NCBI RefSeq assembly: GCF_000283155.1
Contig: NW_004454178.1
Location: forward strand, 4,739,836 to 4,803,835
Source: Ceratotherium simum simum
Taxonomy: Eukaryota > Chordata > Mammalia > Perissodactyla > Rhinocerotidae
Length of the DNA: 64,000 bases
Reading direction: 5' to 3'
Shown: positions 26,906 to 38,791 of the stretch, in pieces
Layout: the number at the start of each line of letters is the position of its first letter
Numbering within the stretch: the stretch's first letter is position 1
The notes under the pieces: model-generated
Databases searched by the model: none
Told to the model about the DNA's origin: nothing
Seen by the model: the letters and a program-made list of their open reading frames with translations, nothing else
Translations under genes and position numbers: made by a program

Positions 26906-27557
26906 ACTAAAGATGGCAACTTCAGTATCTTTTATACATTAACCTCAGAAGTGACATAGCACCACTTCTGATATGTTCCATCGGCCATATACAGTGACTC
27001 TGGTACAATGACGGTGGGGAATACCAGGAGATCATTGGGGTCCTCTTAGAGACTGGCCACCACAGTCCACCCTCTAGCACCCAATGAGACATGTCCCTCT
27101 TTCTTTCTTTTATTTATTTATTTTTTTGGTAAGGATTATATTCTACAACGTCGAAAGTTTGTCTCAGAGAAGCTAGGAATCTCATCCAAGACACTACTAT
27201 TCAGACAATTGAGATTTAACCCAGGTCTTCTGACCTAAAACGTTGTGGCTTTTCTCCTGCAATAAAAAAGGATGCCCCAGAGGTATACCCCTGTGTGTGG
27301 TACTGTTTTCCAGCATTCGCAATATTCCTATACTGCTGAGCTTCCAAAACTGTTGTGACTATGTTTTCCAGTTTTGCTTTCTCTTCTAGCCTTCAGTCCA
27401 CTCTCTGCTATATTTCACTAGTATAAACGTTCCAGACTGACAAATTCTCTCTCTGCTTTTCCAGATTATTATGTTTTTGTTTGCAATAGACGTGCATACT
27501 ATAGAACCAGACTTGTTAGAATCACATGAAAAGTAGGAGTAAATACATTCAGAGAGA

Positions 27558-27905
27558 AAATATAGTTTGCTCAGGCTGCCATAACAAAATACCACAGATT
27601 GGATGGCTTAAAACCACAGAAATTTATTTCTCATAGTTCTGGAGGTGGGAAGTTCCAGGTTCCAGCAGATTCGGTTCCTGAGGAGAGCTCTCTTCCTAGC
27701 TTGCAGATGGCTACCTTCTCTTTGTGTTCTCACATGGCAGAGAAGGAGAAAGCTCTCTGGTGTCTCTTATAAGAAAATCGATCCTATAAGGTCATAGCTC
27801 CACCTTTATGACCTCATTCAACCTTGATTACTTCCTTACTCCAGATAGTCACGTCGGAGGTTAGGGCTTCAATGTGAATTTAGGGGGACCTAGTTCATCA
27901 AGTCC
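27558..27905 (-). mobile_element. MaLR LTR (MLT1/MST type)
   Basis: Starting gctcaggctgccataacaaa and continuing with ggatggcttaaaaccacaga, tttatttctcatagttctgg and gaatttagggggacctag, this is a near-complete MaLR solo LTR in antisense. No internal retroviral sequence accompanies it. Confidence 0.88.
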
Positions 27906-28930
27906 TTAGCACTTCCTATCAGGAGAAAATATAATACTTGGATTTTGGAATATTATAACTTTCAAGGGGCTTTTTTTCCAAAGGAGCTTGTGTTTATTTA
28001 CATTATTTTTATCAATATTAGTCCAGAAGGTGGGTTTTTCATATATTTTTGTTCCCGATAAGTAAGTTGCTCACCATGTATGGAGTTCCATCATTACTGT
28101 TATTTAAGAAATATATATTTCTTGAATTTTAGGTTTTTAAAAATTTCTTAAGCTTAGAATTATATATTGCAGTTTAAAACACATTTGTTTTAAAGGAAAA
28201 TTAACAAAATTCATCTGTGCAAGAGACTGGTAGTAATGAAGTAAAATTAAAATAATGAAAATAGCGTTACTTGAAGGTGGACTTGAATTTGTTTTATTCA
28301 CTTAAGTGACTCCTTATTAGAAAGTCAGATTGATTTTATATTAATATAAAGAGTACAACAAATCTATTATATATAATAATTTCACTGTTATACAAGGCTA
28401 TTGATACAATGTAGTAGATCACATTAAGCTATTCTCAACATTCCCCTTCTCAACATACATACAAACCTGCTCACAATAATCAAATGTGTTATTTGACACT
28501 TCTAAAGTAAACCAATTTAGCTCATAAAGGAATCTATTTTCCTAATTTTAAGAATAAAAATGAGGCTACTACCTATCCATATGTTTTGATCCATTTATCT
28601 GCAATCATTTTTTATTCCAATTAAAAATCCCAGAAAATTCTCTTTCTAATTCCTGCTGTCAAAACAACTCTGAGAAATCAATTGTTAAGCTATCTTAATT
28701 ACATTATCAATTTTATTATTCTTACTGTGAGTTAATCGTGATATTATGTCTTAGGAATTGAAAACAAGTTGGAAGATGCTTTTGTATTTTACACTTATTT
28801 ACAACAAAATTTTAAAGCACTTTTTAGCTCTGAAAAGAAATTATAACAATTACTATTTGGAACAAATATATATCTTCCATTAAATGAAACAAACACAAAC
28901 AAATAAAACCTGTCCCCAAGGTATAGTTTC

Positions 28931-28980
28931 TGGTGTGTGTGCATGTGTGTGTGTGTTTGTGGGGGGGGCGGGTGCAGGGA
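28931..28980. repeat. (TG)n microsatellite followed by a G-run
   Basis: tgtgtgtgcatgtgtgtgtg and then an eight-G run ending in cgggtg. Confidence 0.9.
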
Positions 28981-30580
28981 GTGTATGCATGGTGTGGTTC
29001 ATTTGAGATCACAAAGTAACAAAGTGTTTGACTCAAACACATTTGGCAACATAAGATCACAAAATGCTTGAGCAAAATATGACGGTTGAAAGCCAACCTC
29101 TATGGAGTTTGAAACAATCACAAATCCTTTGCTTCACTTTTAATTTGTTAATGGACACCAATAAATTTTTTCTATGAAACAGTAAGTCATAGAAAAGTTG
29201 TAAAAATATATTTTAATAGTATTATTATTTTAACAAATTTCATTATTACTATACTTTTAAATAGTATACTGAAGTATTCCAGACATTCCAAAATACAACT
29301 CCTAACAAAATCACGTTGTCTTCTATAAATTCTAAGCTTTTGTGAGCAACGCTATAGGATGTATAATAAATTTTAGTTGCTGCTATTGAAAACTTATGAG
29401 AATAATTTTTTAATAAAGGCTTAAACTTATAACTTTTTGTTTATGATTTAAAAGAAAGAATTGTAGTACCCTGCTTTGCAGATTTAGGGTTGGTAAAATT
29501 AGTTGGAAATACTAAATATATCAATCATTTAAAGGTCACTTGAAAGTTTGGTATTTTTGCCTTGAATATCAGGTAACAAGTTTAGAATGAGCCAGTTAGT
29601 CTTCATTAAGACAAAGTTTGAGGTAGCTTGTTTTGTAATAATAATAATAGTAAAAATAACTCATTACAATCTGAAGCGCCACTTTATGCTCAACTCTGCT
29701 ACTGTTGTCCTTGGTTTCTCAATAACTTCTACCCATGACTTAAATGGTCCATATCAAAAGATCTGCTTAACATCCTGAAAATCTTATAAAGCCTCTTATA
29801 GTCCGTAGATTAGAATCATATGTAGCATAACTGGGAAGGTACTTTGAAAGGCCTATGATATTCCATGAAGGAAGAATCTGTGGCACCAATTACTCTACTA
29901 TCTACAAACAGAATGAGTTTTTGAATCAATATTTTCAAACTTTCCCCAAATAGAATTCATTTTTCTTGAATGTCAACAAAGCTATATTATGTTGTTTGTT
30001 TAGCTTGTTTGTCATTAGTAAACAATATTTATTGTGCACCAAGACAACAGGGGGAGTTGAGGAAGCCCTTGACATACTGTTTTTATCCTCCAGTGTTCAA
30101 AATATAATGAAGAATAGAATATTATGAAGACACTACCTTGGGTTCCTAAGAGTAGGGCATCATGGGAGTATCATTGCAGTGACATTGGAACAAACATACA
30201 ACTTATTATAAATTCCCGTCCGTGTCACACACATCAAAATAGAAGAGATGATGAAGTAAAAGGAGTAAGTGGAACTGGGTGAGATCAACCTCAGGACTGG
30301 GAGATTTTGTGACTACATAGTATAGCACTCTCTGCGTGTCCTAGCTGGAATTCCCAGTGGAAAAGTGAATGCTGCTTATATCATTATATGCATGAGTGAA
30401 TATGATTGAAATAATTGATGTTATTCTATCAAATCCACTTACATGAATATTATCAACTGACTAAAAAATCTAATTCCTGATTAGAAAACTTATTACAGAG
30501 ATTCTTCCTAATATGTTTCAAATTAACATTGCCTGCAGGACTATAACTCATTTATGATTTATGGGAATAAAATGCTTGGC

Positions 30581-30662
30581 ACGTATACGTATATGTATAA
30601 ATATTTATATATGCCTGCATGCGTATGTACACATATATGTGTGTATACATACACAAATATAT
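30581..30662. repeat. Alternating purine-pyrimidine tract
   Basis: A mixture of (TA), (CA) and (TG) steps with small palindromes such as cgtatacg, gcatgc and acatatatgt. Confidence 0.85.
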
Positions 30663-31049
30663 TCAAATACATCCAATATAAAAAAGGTATGCAATATTTC
30701 AAAGCCTTCTTTGTGTCCTTGAAACATGGATGACTAGACAACAAAGCTCACCATAAACTCTCCAGCACCACCAGTTTCCATACATCCTCTGGTATGTCTG
30801 GTAAAATAGCTCCACAGTGGACATTGTCTCTCCTGTACAAGGCTGTATCTCCAAAACTCAGCACATCACTTGGTACCTGGGAAGCGGTCAGTGGATCATC
30901 CTAGTTTGAGCATCTTCTGCTATGATTATCAATGTCAGCCATTTTAAAACGGTGCTCCATGTGGTCACAGGTGTTTAGAGGAGGTGCCTTAGGTATAGCT
31001 TTGGTGAAGCAAATAGTGGGAGAGAGAAACTCACATCCTTACCGCGGTT

Positions 31050-31510
31050 CTAAGGGCCTATGTGAGCTGACTTCTCACTTTGTCTTTGACCCCATCTGCT
31101 ACCACTCTCCCAGACCCTCACTCCAGTCCAGATGCCACTGGCCTCTCTGCTTCTTCTCCAAATAAGCCTGTGGCTCAGCGACCTTACTCCATCAGAAATC
31201 ATTTCCTCAGATGTCCACATGGCTTCTTCCCTCACTTCATTCAAATCTCTGTTTATGAATCATGTTATCAGAGAGGACCTCCCTGACTACCTAACTAAAT
31301 AGTACCTTACACTACTTTTATTTTTCTTTGCTGAACTTACCACAATAGGATATGTTAAATATTTATCTGCTTATTGTTTCACACTAACACACACAAGAAT
31401 GAAAGCTTTATGAGAGGAGGGGTTTCTCAGAAATATACTGATATGTTCCACCGCTTAGAATATTGTATAGAAAATAGGAGGTACACAAAAAGTATTTGTT
31501 GAATGAATAA
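31050..31510 (+). mobile_element. L2 LINE 3' end
   Basis: The blocks cagagaggacctccctgact, aatgaaagctttatgagagg and 'aagtatttgttgaatgaata' are the classic L2 3' end in order. Confidence 0.8.
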
Positions 31511-32429
31511 ATGAAGAAGTGGGTCCTTCACATCCGTGTCTACCAGCTGTCGTTTTGTATTTCTCTGACTAACACAATGGGCTTTTTTCAGTACACTTTC
31601 TTTTGTAATAAAATCTCTATGTCTGGAGAAAGTTTGAAAAAAAGGTTTGATTTGTTAAAACCTGTGATACTAGGTAGCACAAGTTCTAAGTATGCTTTTG
31701 ATGCTACTAAAAATAGTTCTATAAATTATTAAATCATCTTACAAAAATAAAATGAAAGTTGTTTGTAAAAGCATCCTTGTGCCCAAGGATTGCTAAATCT
31801 ATTTGCAAAGATAAACCTAATTTTTTGTAGCGTCAGTTGAGTTTTGACAACAATTTAATTTATGTTATTTTGCTGGAAGGCTCATATAAACCTGAATCCT
31901 GCATTGTAAATCACTTTCTCCAAATAAAATTCCCCCAGAGGTATGCACAAAAGCACCAAAGTCAATGGACAGAATCTAGAAGTTGGAATGATGCAAAAGT
32001 CTGGCTGGATGCAAACTGGACCAATAAGCAGCCCTCTAGGGTGTATGAACAAAGAGAGGAAATACAGGGAGAATGTACAAAACAGGACTCACATTGGCCG
32101 AAAATCCTCCTGTTCCTCAATTCTAACACGTGAAGGAGAAAAGAGAGCCAGACAGGACAATGGTATGTTCATATCTTCAGGAGCTGAGGACTTAGGGGAA
32201 GAGTAGAGTTAGATATGGCTATGACCCTCCAACATGCGTTGGCCTCCACACTGGTGAACCTGCTATATTTAATGTCATGGATGCTGATAAATCAAAATAG
32301 CAACTGTTCTTTCTGTAAGAAGGAATAAGGAAAAGGAGTTGTCTTTCTGCACTGAAAGAAATATGCACACAGTATGTCAATAAACTATAATGGTTAATAC
32401 AAGGCAGGAAGCAGTAAACACTAAGCGAA
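31511..32429. other. Unassigned intron
   Basis: Somewhat more balanced in base composition at 31900-32210, with overlapping open frames on plus that carry no recognisable motif and no splice context. Confidence 0.45.
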
Positions 32430-32655
32430 AATAGTGAGGCTTTGTAGTCCCGTGGGAATATACAGAAAAGGACCTTACCTTTTCCAAGGTGATAAGGGAA
32501 GACTTCACAGAGAAGCTAGGACCAGATGTGAGACTTTAAAATTAGGTAGAATTTGGATTTCCCAGGAGCCAGGGAGGCATTCTAAGATGAGAAAATGTGA
32601 GCTCTGGAACAGAAATACGCAAAGAACTGATGAGTAGATAAGGCTGGCTGGACTA
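32430..32655 (+). repeat. Ancient non-coding repeat, copy 3 of 4 (fragment)
   Basis: agggaagacttcacagagaa, then gagacttta and ccagggaggcattctaagat match the middle of the repeat seen at 52085-53140. Confidence 0.5.
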
Positions 32656-34062
32656 TATTGTTCTCACTATTAATTTTAGTTTTTTTCTCTGACATGTTTT
32701 ATATTAATTTAGTTAACAATAAACTGTTCAATTCTATGTTATATATTTGTCAAGAGAAATATTTATTTAACATACATTTAAATATAATGATTTTAAAATA
32801 CCATATTTTAAAATGTGTTCATCTTTGTGCTTTAGCTTAGATGTATACTGAAATCCATGGGAAAAACCTATAGTATATTTTAGGTAAAAGATGAAATTTA
32901 AACCTTGTAAAATGCCTTATCCTTAAACCTATGAAATACTAGAATGGTTACAAAAGAAACAAAATGATTTCTTAGAATACTTCAAAGACAGAAATAATGC
33001 ACACTGTTTGAGAGAAACCTTGCCTCCAAATAGCTCTTTTCATATTATTCTTAAATTAAATAATGCTTAAGTTTTCATATTTTTTTAGGAGGAAAAACCA
33101 GGTTTTAAACCATGCCTTATTACAACTTGTGAAATGGGGAAAAAACATTAGACTATGTATATAACTATAGCAGTTCAATAAAACGCAGTATAAGCATCTG
33201 TCTTTTTTAATAATGCCAGTTAAATGAAGGCAGTTTCTAGCCAATTTTTCTGCCTCTAGGTATTACAAAAAAACTAAGAAAGTATCAAAATTTTTTGTGA
33301 GTTTATTTTATGATAAAAGAGGAACAAAGCAAAACGTTGCAAAGCAATTTTTTTATTGATCTTGAGATCTGAGCATACTTATCCTGAATGGGAATCTCAG
33401 TGGAGGAAATAGAATATCACCTCAAGTTCATTTGTTCAAAATGATGATAGTCTTGTTAATTGGTCATGCATGATATTCATTCATTCATTCATCACCCATT
33501 CATTGATTAATTCAATGTAGTCTGAACTCCTACCATATACTAGACATTGTAGCTTAACACTCACTCATTTTCACCTGGCCCTGAACCCTGTTGTTATTTC
33601 TACTTGGGCACCAATACGTCCTAACTTCTCAGGCACACCCGCTGCCTGCCCACCCATCCTCAACTGAATTGGATTGGTAGCAGGACCCTGGAGGCTCGGC
33701 AACCTGTGAGAGATAGGCAGGTTGAATTTTGGATCCAGTGTCTTGTTTAACCACCCATGTTACCTATGCTTTCAGTCTTAGACTAATTTTCTGATAATTC
33801 AAGTTAAATTTAAAACAAATATGTTTGATAAGTCAAGTTCAGTAGTGCCTCCTATTTCTGGATTGAGTTTTCTAAGTACTCATTCATAGACTAATCCACC
33901 ACAGTTCATATTCCTGTTTTTAGCTTTCTTTCTTTTGTCTGGGTCTAGAATCATAATCTCGGACAATTCTGGTTTTGCTCTCTTGTCCTATATTTAATTT
34001 CTCAATTAAGCATATATTTGACACTGTGAAGAAGGGGTAAGATTGAGCTCTGCATGTATTAT
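32656..34062. other. Unassigned AT-rich intron with an (ATTC)n tract
   Basis: Only the simple repeat at 33476-33512 is recognised. Confidence 0.5.
33476..33512. repeat. (ATTC)n microsatellite
   Basis: attcattcattcattcatca with a degenerate continuation. Confidence 0.85.
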
Positions 34063-34076
34063 AAAAAGACATGCAG

Positions 34077-34288
34077 GGGGCCGGCCCCGTGGCTTAGCGG
34101 TTAAGTGTGCAGGCTCCGCTGCTGGCGGCCCAGGTTCGATCCCAGGCGCACACCGATGCACCGCTTCTCCAGCCATGCTGAGGCCGTGTCCCACATACAG
34201 CAACTAGAAGGATGTGCAGCTATGACACACAACTATCTACTGGGGCTTTGGGGGAAAAAAAAATAAATAAAATTATTTAAAAAAAGAA
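34077..34288 (+). repeat. ERE-type SINE 1 of a three-element cluster
   Basis: The head starts ggggccggccccgtggctta. It keeps a pol III A box (tggcttagcgg, 34090-34100) and a consensus B box (ggttcgatccc, 34133-34143). The tail is of the caactagaagg...ggggctttgg type with an A-rich end. The TSD aaaaagacatgcag lies at 34063-34076, with aaaaagatatgcag at 34289-34302. Confidence 0.95.
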
Positions 34289-34302
34289 AAAAAGATATGC
34301 AG

Positions 34303-34545
34303 GGGACTGACCAGGTGGCGCAAGCAGTTGGGTGTGCGCACTCGGATGAGGAGGCGCAGGGTTTGCTGGTTTGGACCCCGGGCGTGCGCAGACGCACTGC
34401 TTGGCAGGTCATGCTGTGGAGGCATCCCATATAAAGTGGAGGAAGATGGGCATGGGTGTTAGCTCAGGGCCAATCTTCCTCAGCAAAAAGAGGAGGATTG
34501 GCAGATGTTAGCTCAGGGCTTCTTCCCCACAATAAAAAAAAAAAA
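34303..34545 (+). repeat. ERE-type SINE 2 of the cluster, right end at gap
   Basis: This SINE starts gggactgaccaggtggcgca directly after the second copy of the target motif. It has the double ttagctcag tail and ends in an A run that enters the gap. Confidence 0.92.
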
Positions 34546-34645
34546 NNNNNNNNNNNNNNNNNNNNNNNNNNNNNNNNNNNNNNNNNNNNNNNNNNNNNNN
34601 NNNNNNNNNNNNNNNNNNNNNNNNNNNNNNNNNNNNNNNNNNNNN
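34546..34645. other. Assembly gap (100 N)
   Basis: Exactly 100 Ns, the usual placeholder for a gap of unknown size. It lies between the poly-A of one SINE and the head of the next. Confidence 0.99.
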
Positions 34646-34874
34646 AGAGGTGAAGTGCGTGCACTCTGCTGTGGTGGCCCGGGGTTCGCCGGTTCGGATC
34701 CCGGCGCGCACCGACACACCGCTTGGCAAGCCATGCTGTGGCAGCGTCCCATATAAAGTGAAGGAAGATGGGCACGGATGTTAGCCCAGGGCCAGTCTTC
34801 CTCAGCAAAAACAACAAAAAGAGGAGGATTAGCAGATGTTAGCTCAGGGCTGATCTTTCTCACACACACACACA
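34646..34874 (+). repeat. ERE-type SINE 3 of the cluster, head cut by gap
   Basis: It starts inside the tRNA-like head, has the ccggttcggatcccggcgcg B-box region and the double ttagctcag tail, and ends in (CA)n then A. The motif aaaaagatatgca follows at 34875-34887. Confidence 0.93.
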
Positions 34875-34887
34875 AAAAAGATATGCA

Positions 34888-35229
34888 TATTCTTTAACAA
34901 AGTCCTTAAATTTTAATAAATAGTGTTAACAACAACGTATAAACAAGGAAGACTGTGTTAAACGTCCTAAGAGAGGAACTATATCTAATTTGAGCAGATC
35001 ATAAAAACTTTCTAGAGTAGGGGAAACACTCTAAGTACATACATTTTGCACTGACAGGAAGTAGCCAACTGAAATTGGAGAAGGAAGGGATCATAAACCT
35101 AGGGCATTGAAATGATTGTACTATAAGATACAAATAGATAATTAGTGGGATAAGTGCCTAAGCTCTTGCAAGGGGGTGTTCTAACCCTCTAACCTATAAA
35201 CCAAGGTCATCCATACAAATATATGCTGT
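34888..35229. other. Unassigned intron
   Basis: No recognised element before the L1 fragment, although the last 100 bases may belong to it. Confidence 0.45.
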
Positions 35230-35965
35230 TGAGTACTTGATAGGACAGATAGAAAATCGGTAAAGATATAGAAAACTTGAACAACACTATCAACCAAATT
35301 TCCCTAATTGAGATTTATAGAACACTCCACCCAGCAACCGCAGAACACACATTCTTTTAAGTAAACACGGAACATCACAGAGATGAATTGTATGTTGGAC
35401 CATAAAAAAAGATCAATAAATTTTAAATGATTTAAACCGTGCCAAGTGTGTTTCCTGTACAAAATTGAATTAAATTGGAAATCAATAACAGAAAGATATC
35501 TGGAATATCTCCAAATATTTTGAAATTTAAAAAACTCGTTTCAAATAACTCAAAAGTCAAAGAAGAAATCACAGGAGAATTAGAAATAATATGATTGGAT
35601 AAAAGTACAAAATATCAAATTTTGTGGGATAAAGTCCAGAAAGATTGCAGAATGCAAGTTAACATGCAAAAATTTCTATATATTAGCAATGTACAGTTGT
35701 ACCAAAATTTAAAAAAAGAATCTATCCACAATACCTCCAAAAATGGAAATACATACAGATTTTTTAAAATTGTGCAAAATCTGTATGCTGAAAACTATAA
35801 AATACTAATGAAAAAAATCCAAGACTACAACAAACAAGAGACAGATCATGTTCGTGGTTTGGAAGACTTAATATAATAAAGATAGCAATTCTTCACAATT
35901 TGATATACAAGTTTATTGAAACTCCTATCAAATTCCAGAAATACTTTTTATAAATGTAGACAAAT
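35230..35965 (+). mobile_element. L1 with internal deletion, plus strand
   Basis: The first part (35230-35620) is L1 endonuclease-region sequence (gaacactccacccagcaacc and then gaaatcaataacagaaagat). From about 35650 it jumps to post-RT sequence (gcaagttaacatgcaaaaat, then ctgtatgctgaaaactataa). The reverse transcriptase core between them is missing. No frame survives intact. Confidence 0.85.
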
Positions 35966-38791
35966 AATTTAACTGTGTAGAACGGGGGGTCGTATTATTG
36001 CAGTTATTGAAATAGTCAGGGCAAGGCTATGCAGCCAGTATGCCAGCAATTGCAAGGGTTTGAATGCTGATCCAAATTTCTGCTGGGCACAGGGATGATT
36101 CTGGATTCTATAGTGGGCTGAAGCTACTAGGGCAGTGAGAATGATTGCCCAGTAGTGCTTGTTTTGTGAGCCCAATCTTTGAAGATTAGGCCTGGGGAAA
36201 CTGAGGACACAGTATCCCTCCTTTTGCTTTCTCATTTCCCAAGAGAGAATTACCTAATGTTTACTTGGCTATCTTCACCCTTTTCTCTGTATCCCCTTCA
36301 GGCAACCATGAAGAGGGTAAGATCTTTATCTAGCCCAGTTTGCAGGAAGCAAGAGCAAATACCAATTGCGTTATCTCTACAGTTGCGTTATCACATGGTG
36401 TGTTATCAAGGGGGTTTCCTTTTGTTTTTTAAATTGTCTTGTTTCTAAAGCTCCAATTTAATAAATTCATTTGAGCATGCCTTTAGTAGAAATATCTACT
36501 CCACATGACCCAACTAATTCTCATGTCTTCATAGTTTACCACAGCTAGGAAGAGTGGTACCTGGACTACTATGTCCAGGTAAGATATGACTTCTACCAGA
36601 AATCATTCCTGATGGGAATAATCAAACTCCTATCACATGATAGACAGATAAGTGGTGTAATGATATGGATTAATATTTAGCAAGGCTTTTACAATTTTCA
36701 AATTTCTTTTGGACATTTTTCATTTTATCCTGATTATACATAAATGTAGAGTATATATAATTTTACCTATAGTCATGTAAATGGCAGAATTGGTTCATAA
36801 CCCTAAATCTTAAATCTAACACACTTCCTATAAAACTTTAGGAAATAAAGTGTTATTAAACGGTCCTGTAAGCATACCATCAATGTCATGGCAAATAAAA
36901 AATTACATTGGATTTTAGAAGATCCATTTATTTTGTATAGTTTTTTTCTTTGATTCCAATGGTTAATAGGTTACTTTTTGCCTTATTTCAAAAAGGATTT
37001 GACATAATGTGATCTTTTTGTGCTAGCAAAGTGTCAGATCTAAACTGAGTACCTTCCCCTTTCATATGTCTGTATCTTCATCTCTTGCTCTGACATAAGG
37101 ACAATCAGAAATGGTCCCAAATGGCAGATTTTATAAAAATAAAATAATATACCTAGAAATGTGACTTATATTTGAATATTACTGTATTTGAACATGGGTG
37201 ATAAATTTCCTTTAGCCCAAATACTAGAGTTACATTGCAGGGAATGACCATACTAGAAGCTGAGAGGTTAATCACCTTTTTGCAATCTATCCATTCATAA
37301 TTTCTCTGAGAAGCCAGGCAAGAAGGTACTCTCAGTGGAATTTTTCAAACAGCTGCAGAATTTTGTCAGGAGCCACTTTCTTCACAATCGTCTTGAATGA
37401 TGGAAACAACAAAAGTGGTCCCTTATAGCGATGGAGAGTTTCCCCAGCTTCTTCCTCCTCTAAATCCTCCCGCTCCCACCTTTCTTTGGTTTGGCATCCT
37501 CGCATTCCTTTTCTTCGTCTCCCTGTGTGTCCCACGTCCTGGTCCTCCTAGTCCTCCTCGCTTGTCTCATGCTGCTTTGCCAACTTTTCCTGGCACCCCT
37601 AGCTACTGGAGCTGTGACAGTCATGAGCCACACACCCAACCGCAACCGTCATATTTTAGTCTGACTTAAAGGAGAGCAATAACGAAGACAAAATTGGCTT
37701 TCCTGGAAACTTCAATGGATGGGTTTTAAAGTCGTCTTTTCTGGGCAAGGCATTGAGCAGCAAGAATAAATGGCAAGGTCAATGTAATCATTGTCAGTGG
37801 TTCACCAGGCCGCTGGGCAGTACCACTCCCAAAGGGATGTTTTGATAATCCACAGAGTGTTTTTTCTTGTTTCAGTGATTCATGGGCGCTGCTGGCATGA
37901 GGTGGTGGGCACCAGGCATGCCATACTTTTTGCTGAGTAGGGAAGTCCTGCACAATGAAAAAATTTTTGTGTACCTCATGACTGCCAAATACCTGTATGC
38001 GTATTCATGAAGTTGAAGGAAAAAGCCAGCTGATGATCCTTTTTAAATTTTATTTTTAGCCTAGAACCCAACTCCACATTAAAAATAAACACAAAGCATT
38101 GTTTGCAAAATATACTATTTTTCAGGAATGCAACTACTTTGTAAATGAAGGGAACATTTAATTAAATTTTTATCAGAACTTTACCAAGAGTTGTTTCCCA
38201 TTGCAGAATATTACCTCAGTTGGAGTAAGACCACTAGAATTTGAGTCTCCTAGACAGCACAACTTAACAATTAGCATTTATGACAGTCACAACCATGACA
38301 ATTCCACATATGTGTGTGAGCCTCTGGCTCCATCATTATGTCTCCTAATGTAGTTGGGCCTGAGCATTTATATTTTGAAAAACATTATTTTGTTACAAAT
38401 TACTTACTCTATATTTCTTTTTACATTACAGTTAAGCCAATACACTGATTTTTAAAATTATTGTTATCTATTAATTTTATGTCAATATAGTAGATGGAGG
38501 TCTAAATATACTCGTTTGTCAAAGGGACCATTGGATATTGTAGAATTAAGAATTACAGTATGAAGTAATTAAGCAGACTAGTTCCGACTAATAGGTGCAA
38601 AATTGCATTATAAGTTATCCAGCTGAACATAGGAAGTGCTAATTAGATAAGCCTGAAATCAAGATTTGTTGGGAATAATTGACACACTTACATGCATCAA
38701 TTGATATTTCCATCACGTATAAATGATGCTATGTATAAATGACAAAACAAAGTGGTATAAAAGTTGGCTTATAGTGCACATGTCTCATAGA
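35966..38791. other. Unassigned intron, with a GC-richer patch at 37400-37670
   Basis: No repeat family recognised. The patch at 37400-37670 is open in several frames on both strands. It shows no motif or homology that I can name. Confidence 0.4.

Larger units (their letters stand above)
27906..31049. other. Unassigned AT-rich intron with two simple repeats
   Basis: Unique-looking sequence apart from the microsatellites at 28931-28980 and 30581-30662. No exon is supported. Confidence 0.5.

Noticed and set aside
31837..32206. Two overlapping open frames of 87-98 codons
   Set aside because: No splice signals, motif or recognised homology; lengths are compatible with chance.
33476..33512. Short regularly repeated units considered as an array
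   Set aside because: Simple tetranucleotide repeat without spacers; no CRISPR in a mammalian intron.
34077..34150. tRNA-like head with A and B boxes considered as a tRNA gene
   Set aside because: The head is part of a repeated SINE with TSDs and poly-A tail; no cloverleaf-forming 3' half follows.
34456..34875. Several open frames of 65-120 codons
   Set aside because: They cross the 100-N gap and lie in ERE SINE sequence.
35969..36235. 88-codon minus-strand frame considered as a nuclear mitochondrial insert
   Set aside because: Its hydrophobic residues suggested a mitochondrial membrane subunit, but I could not match it to any ND or COX gene.
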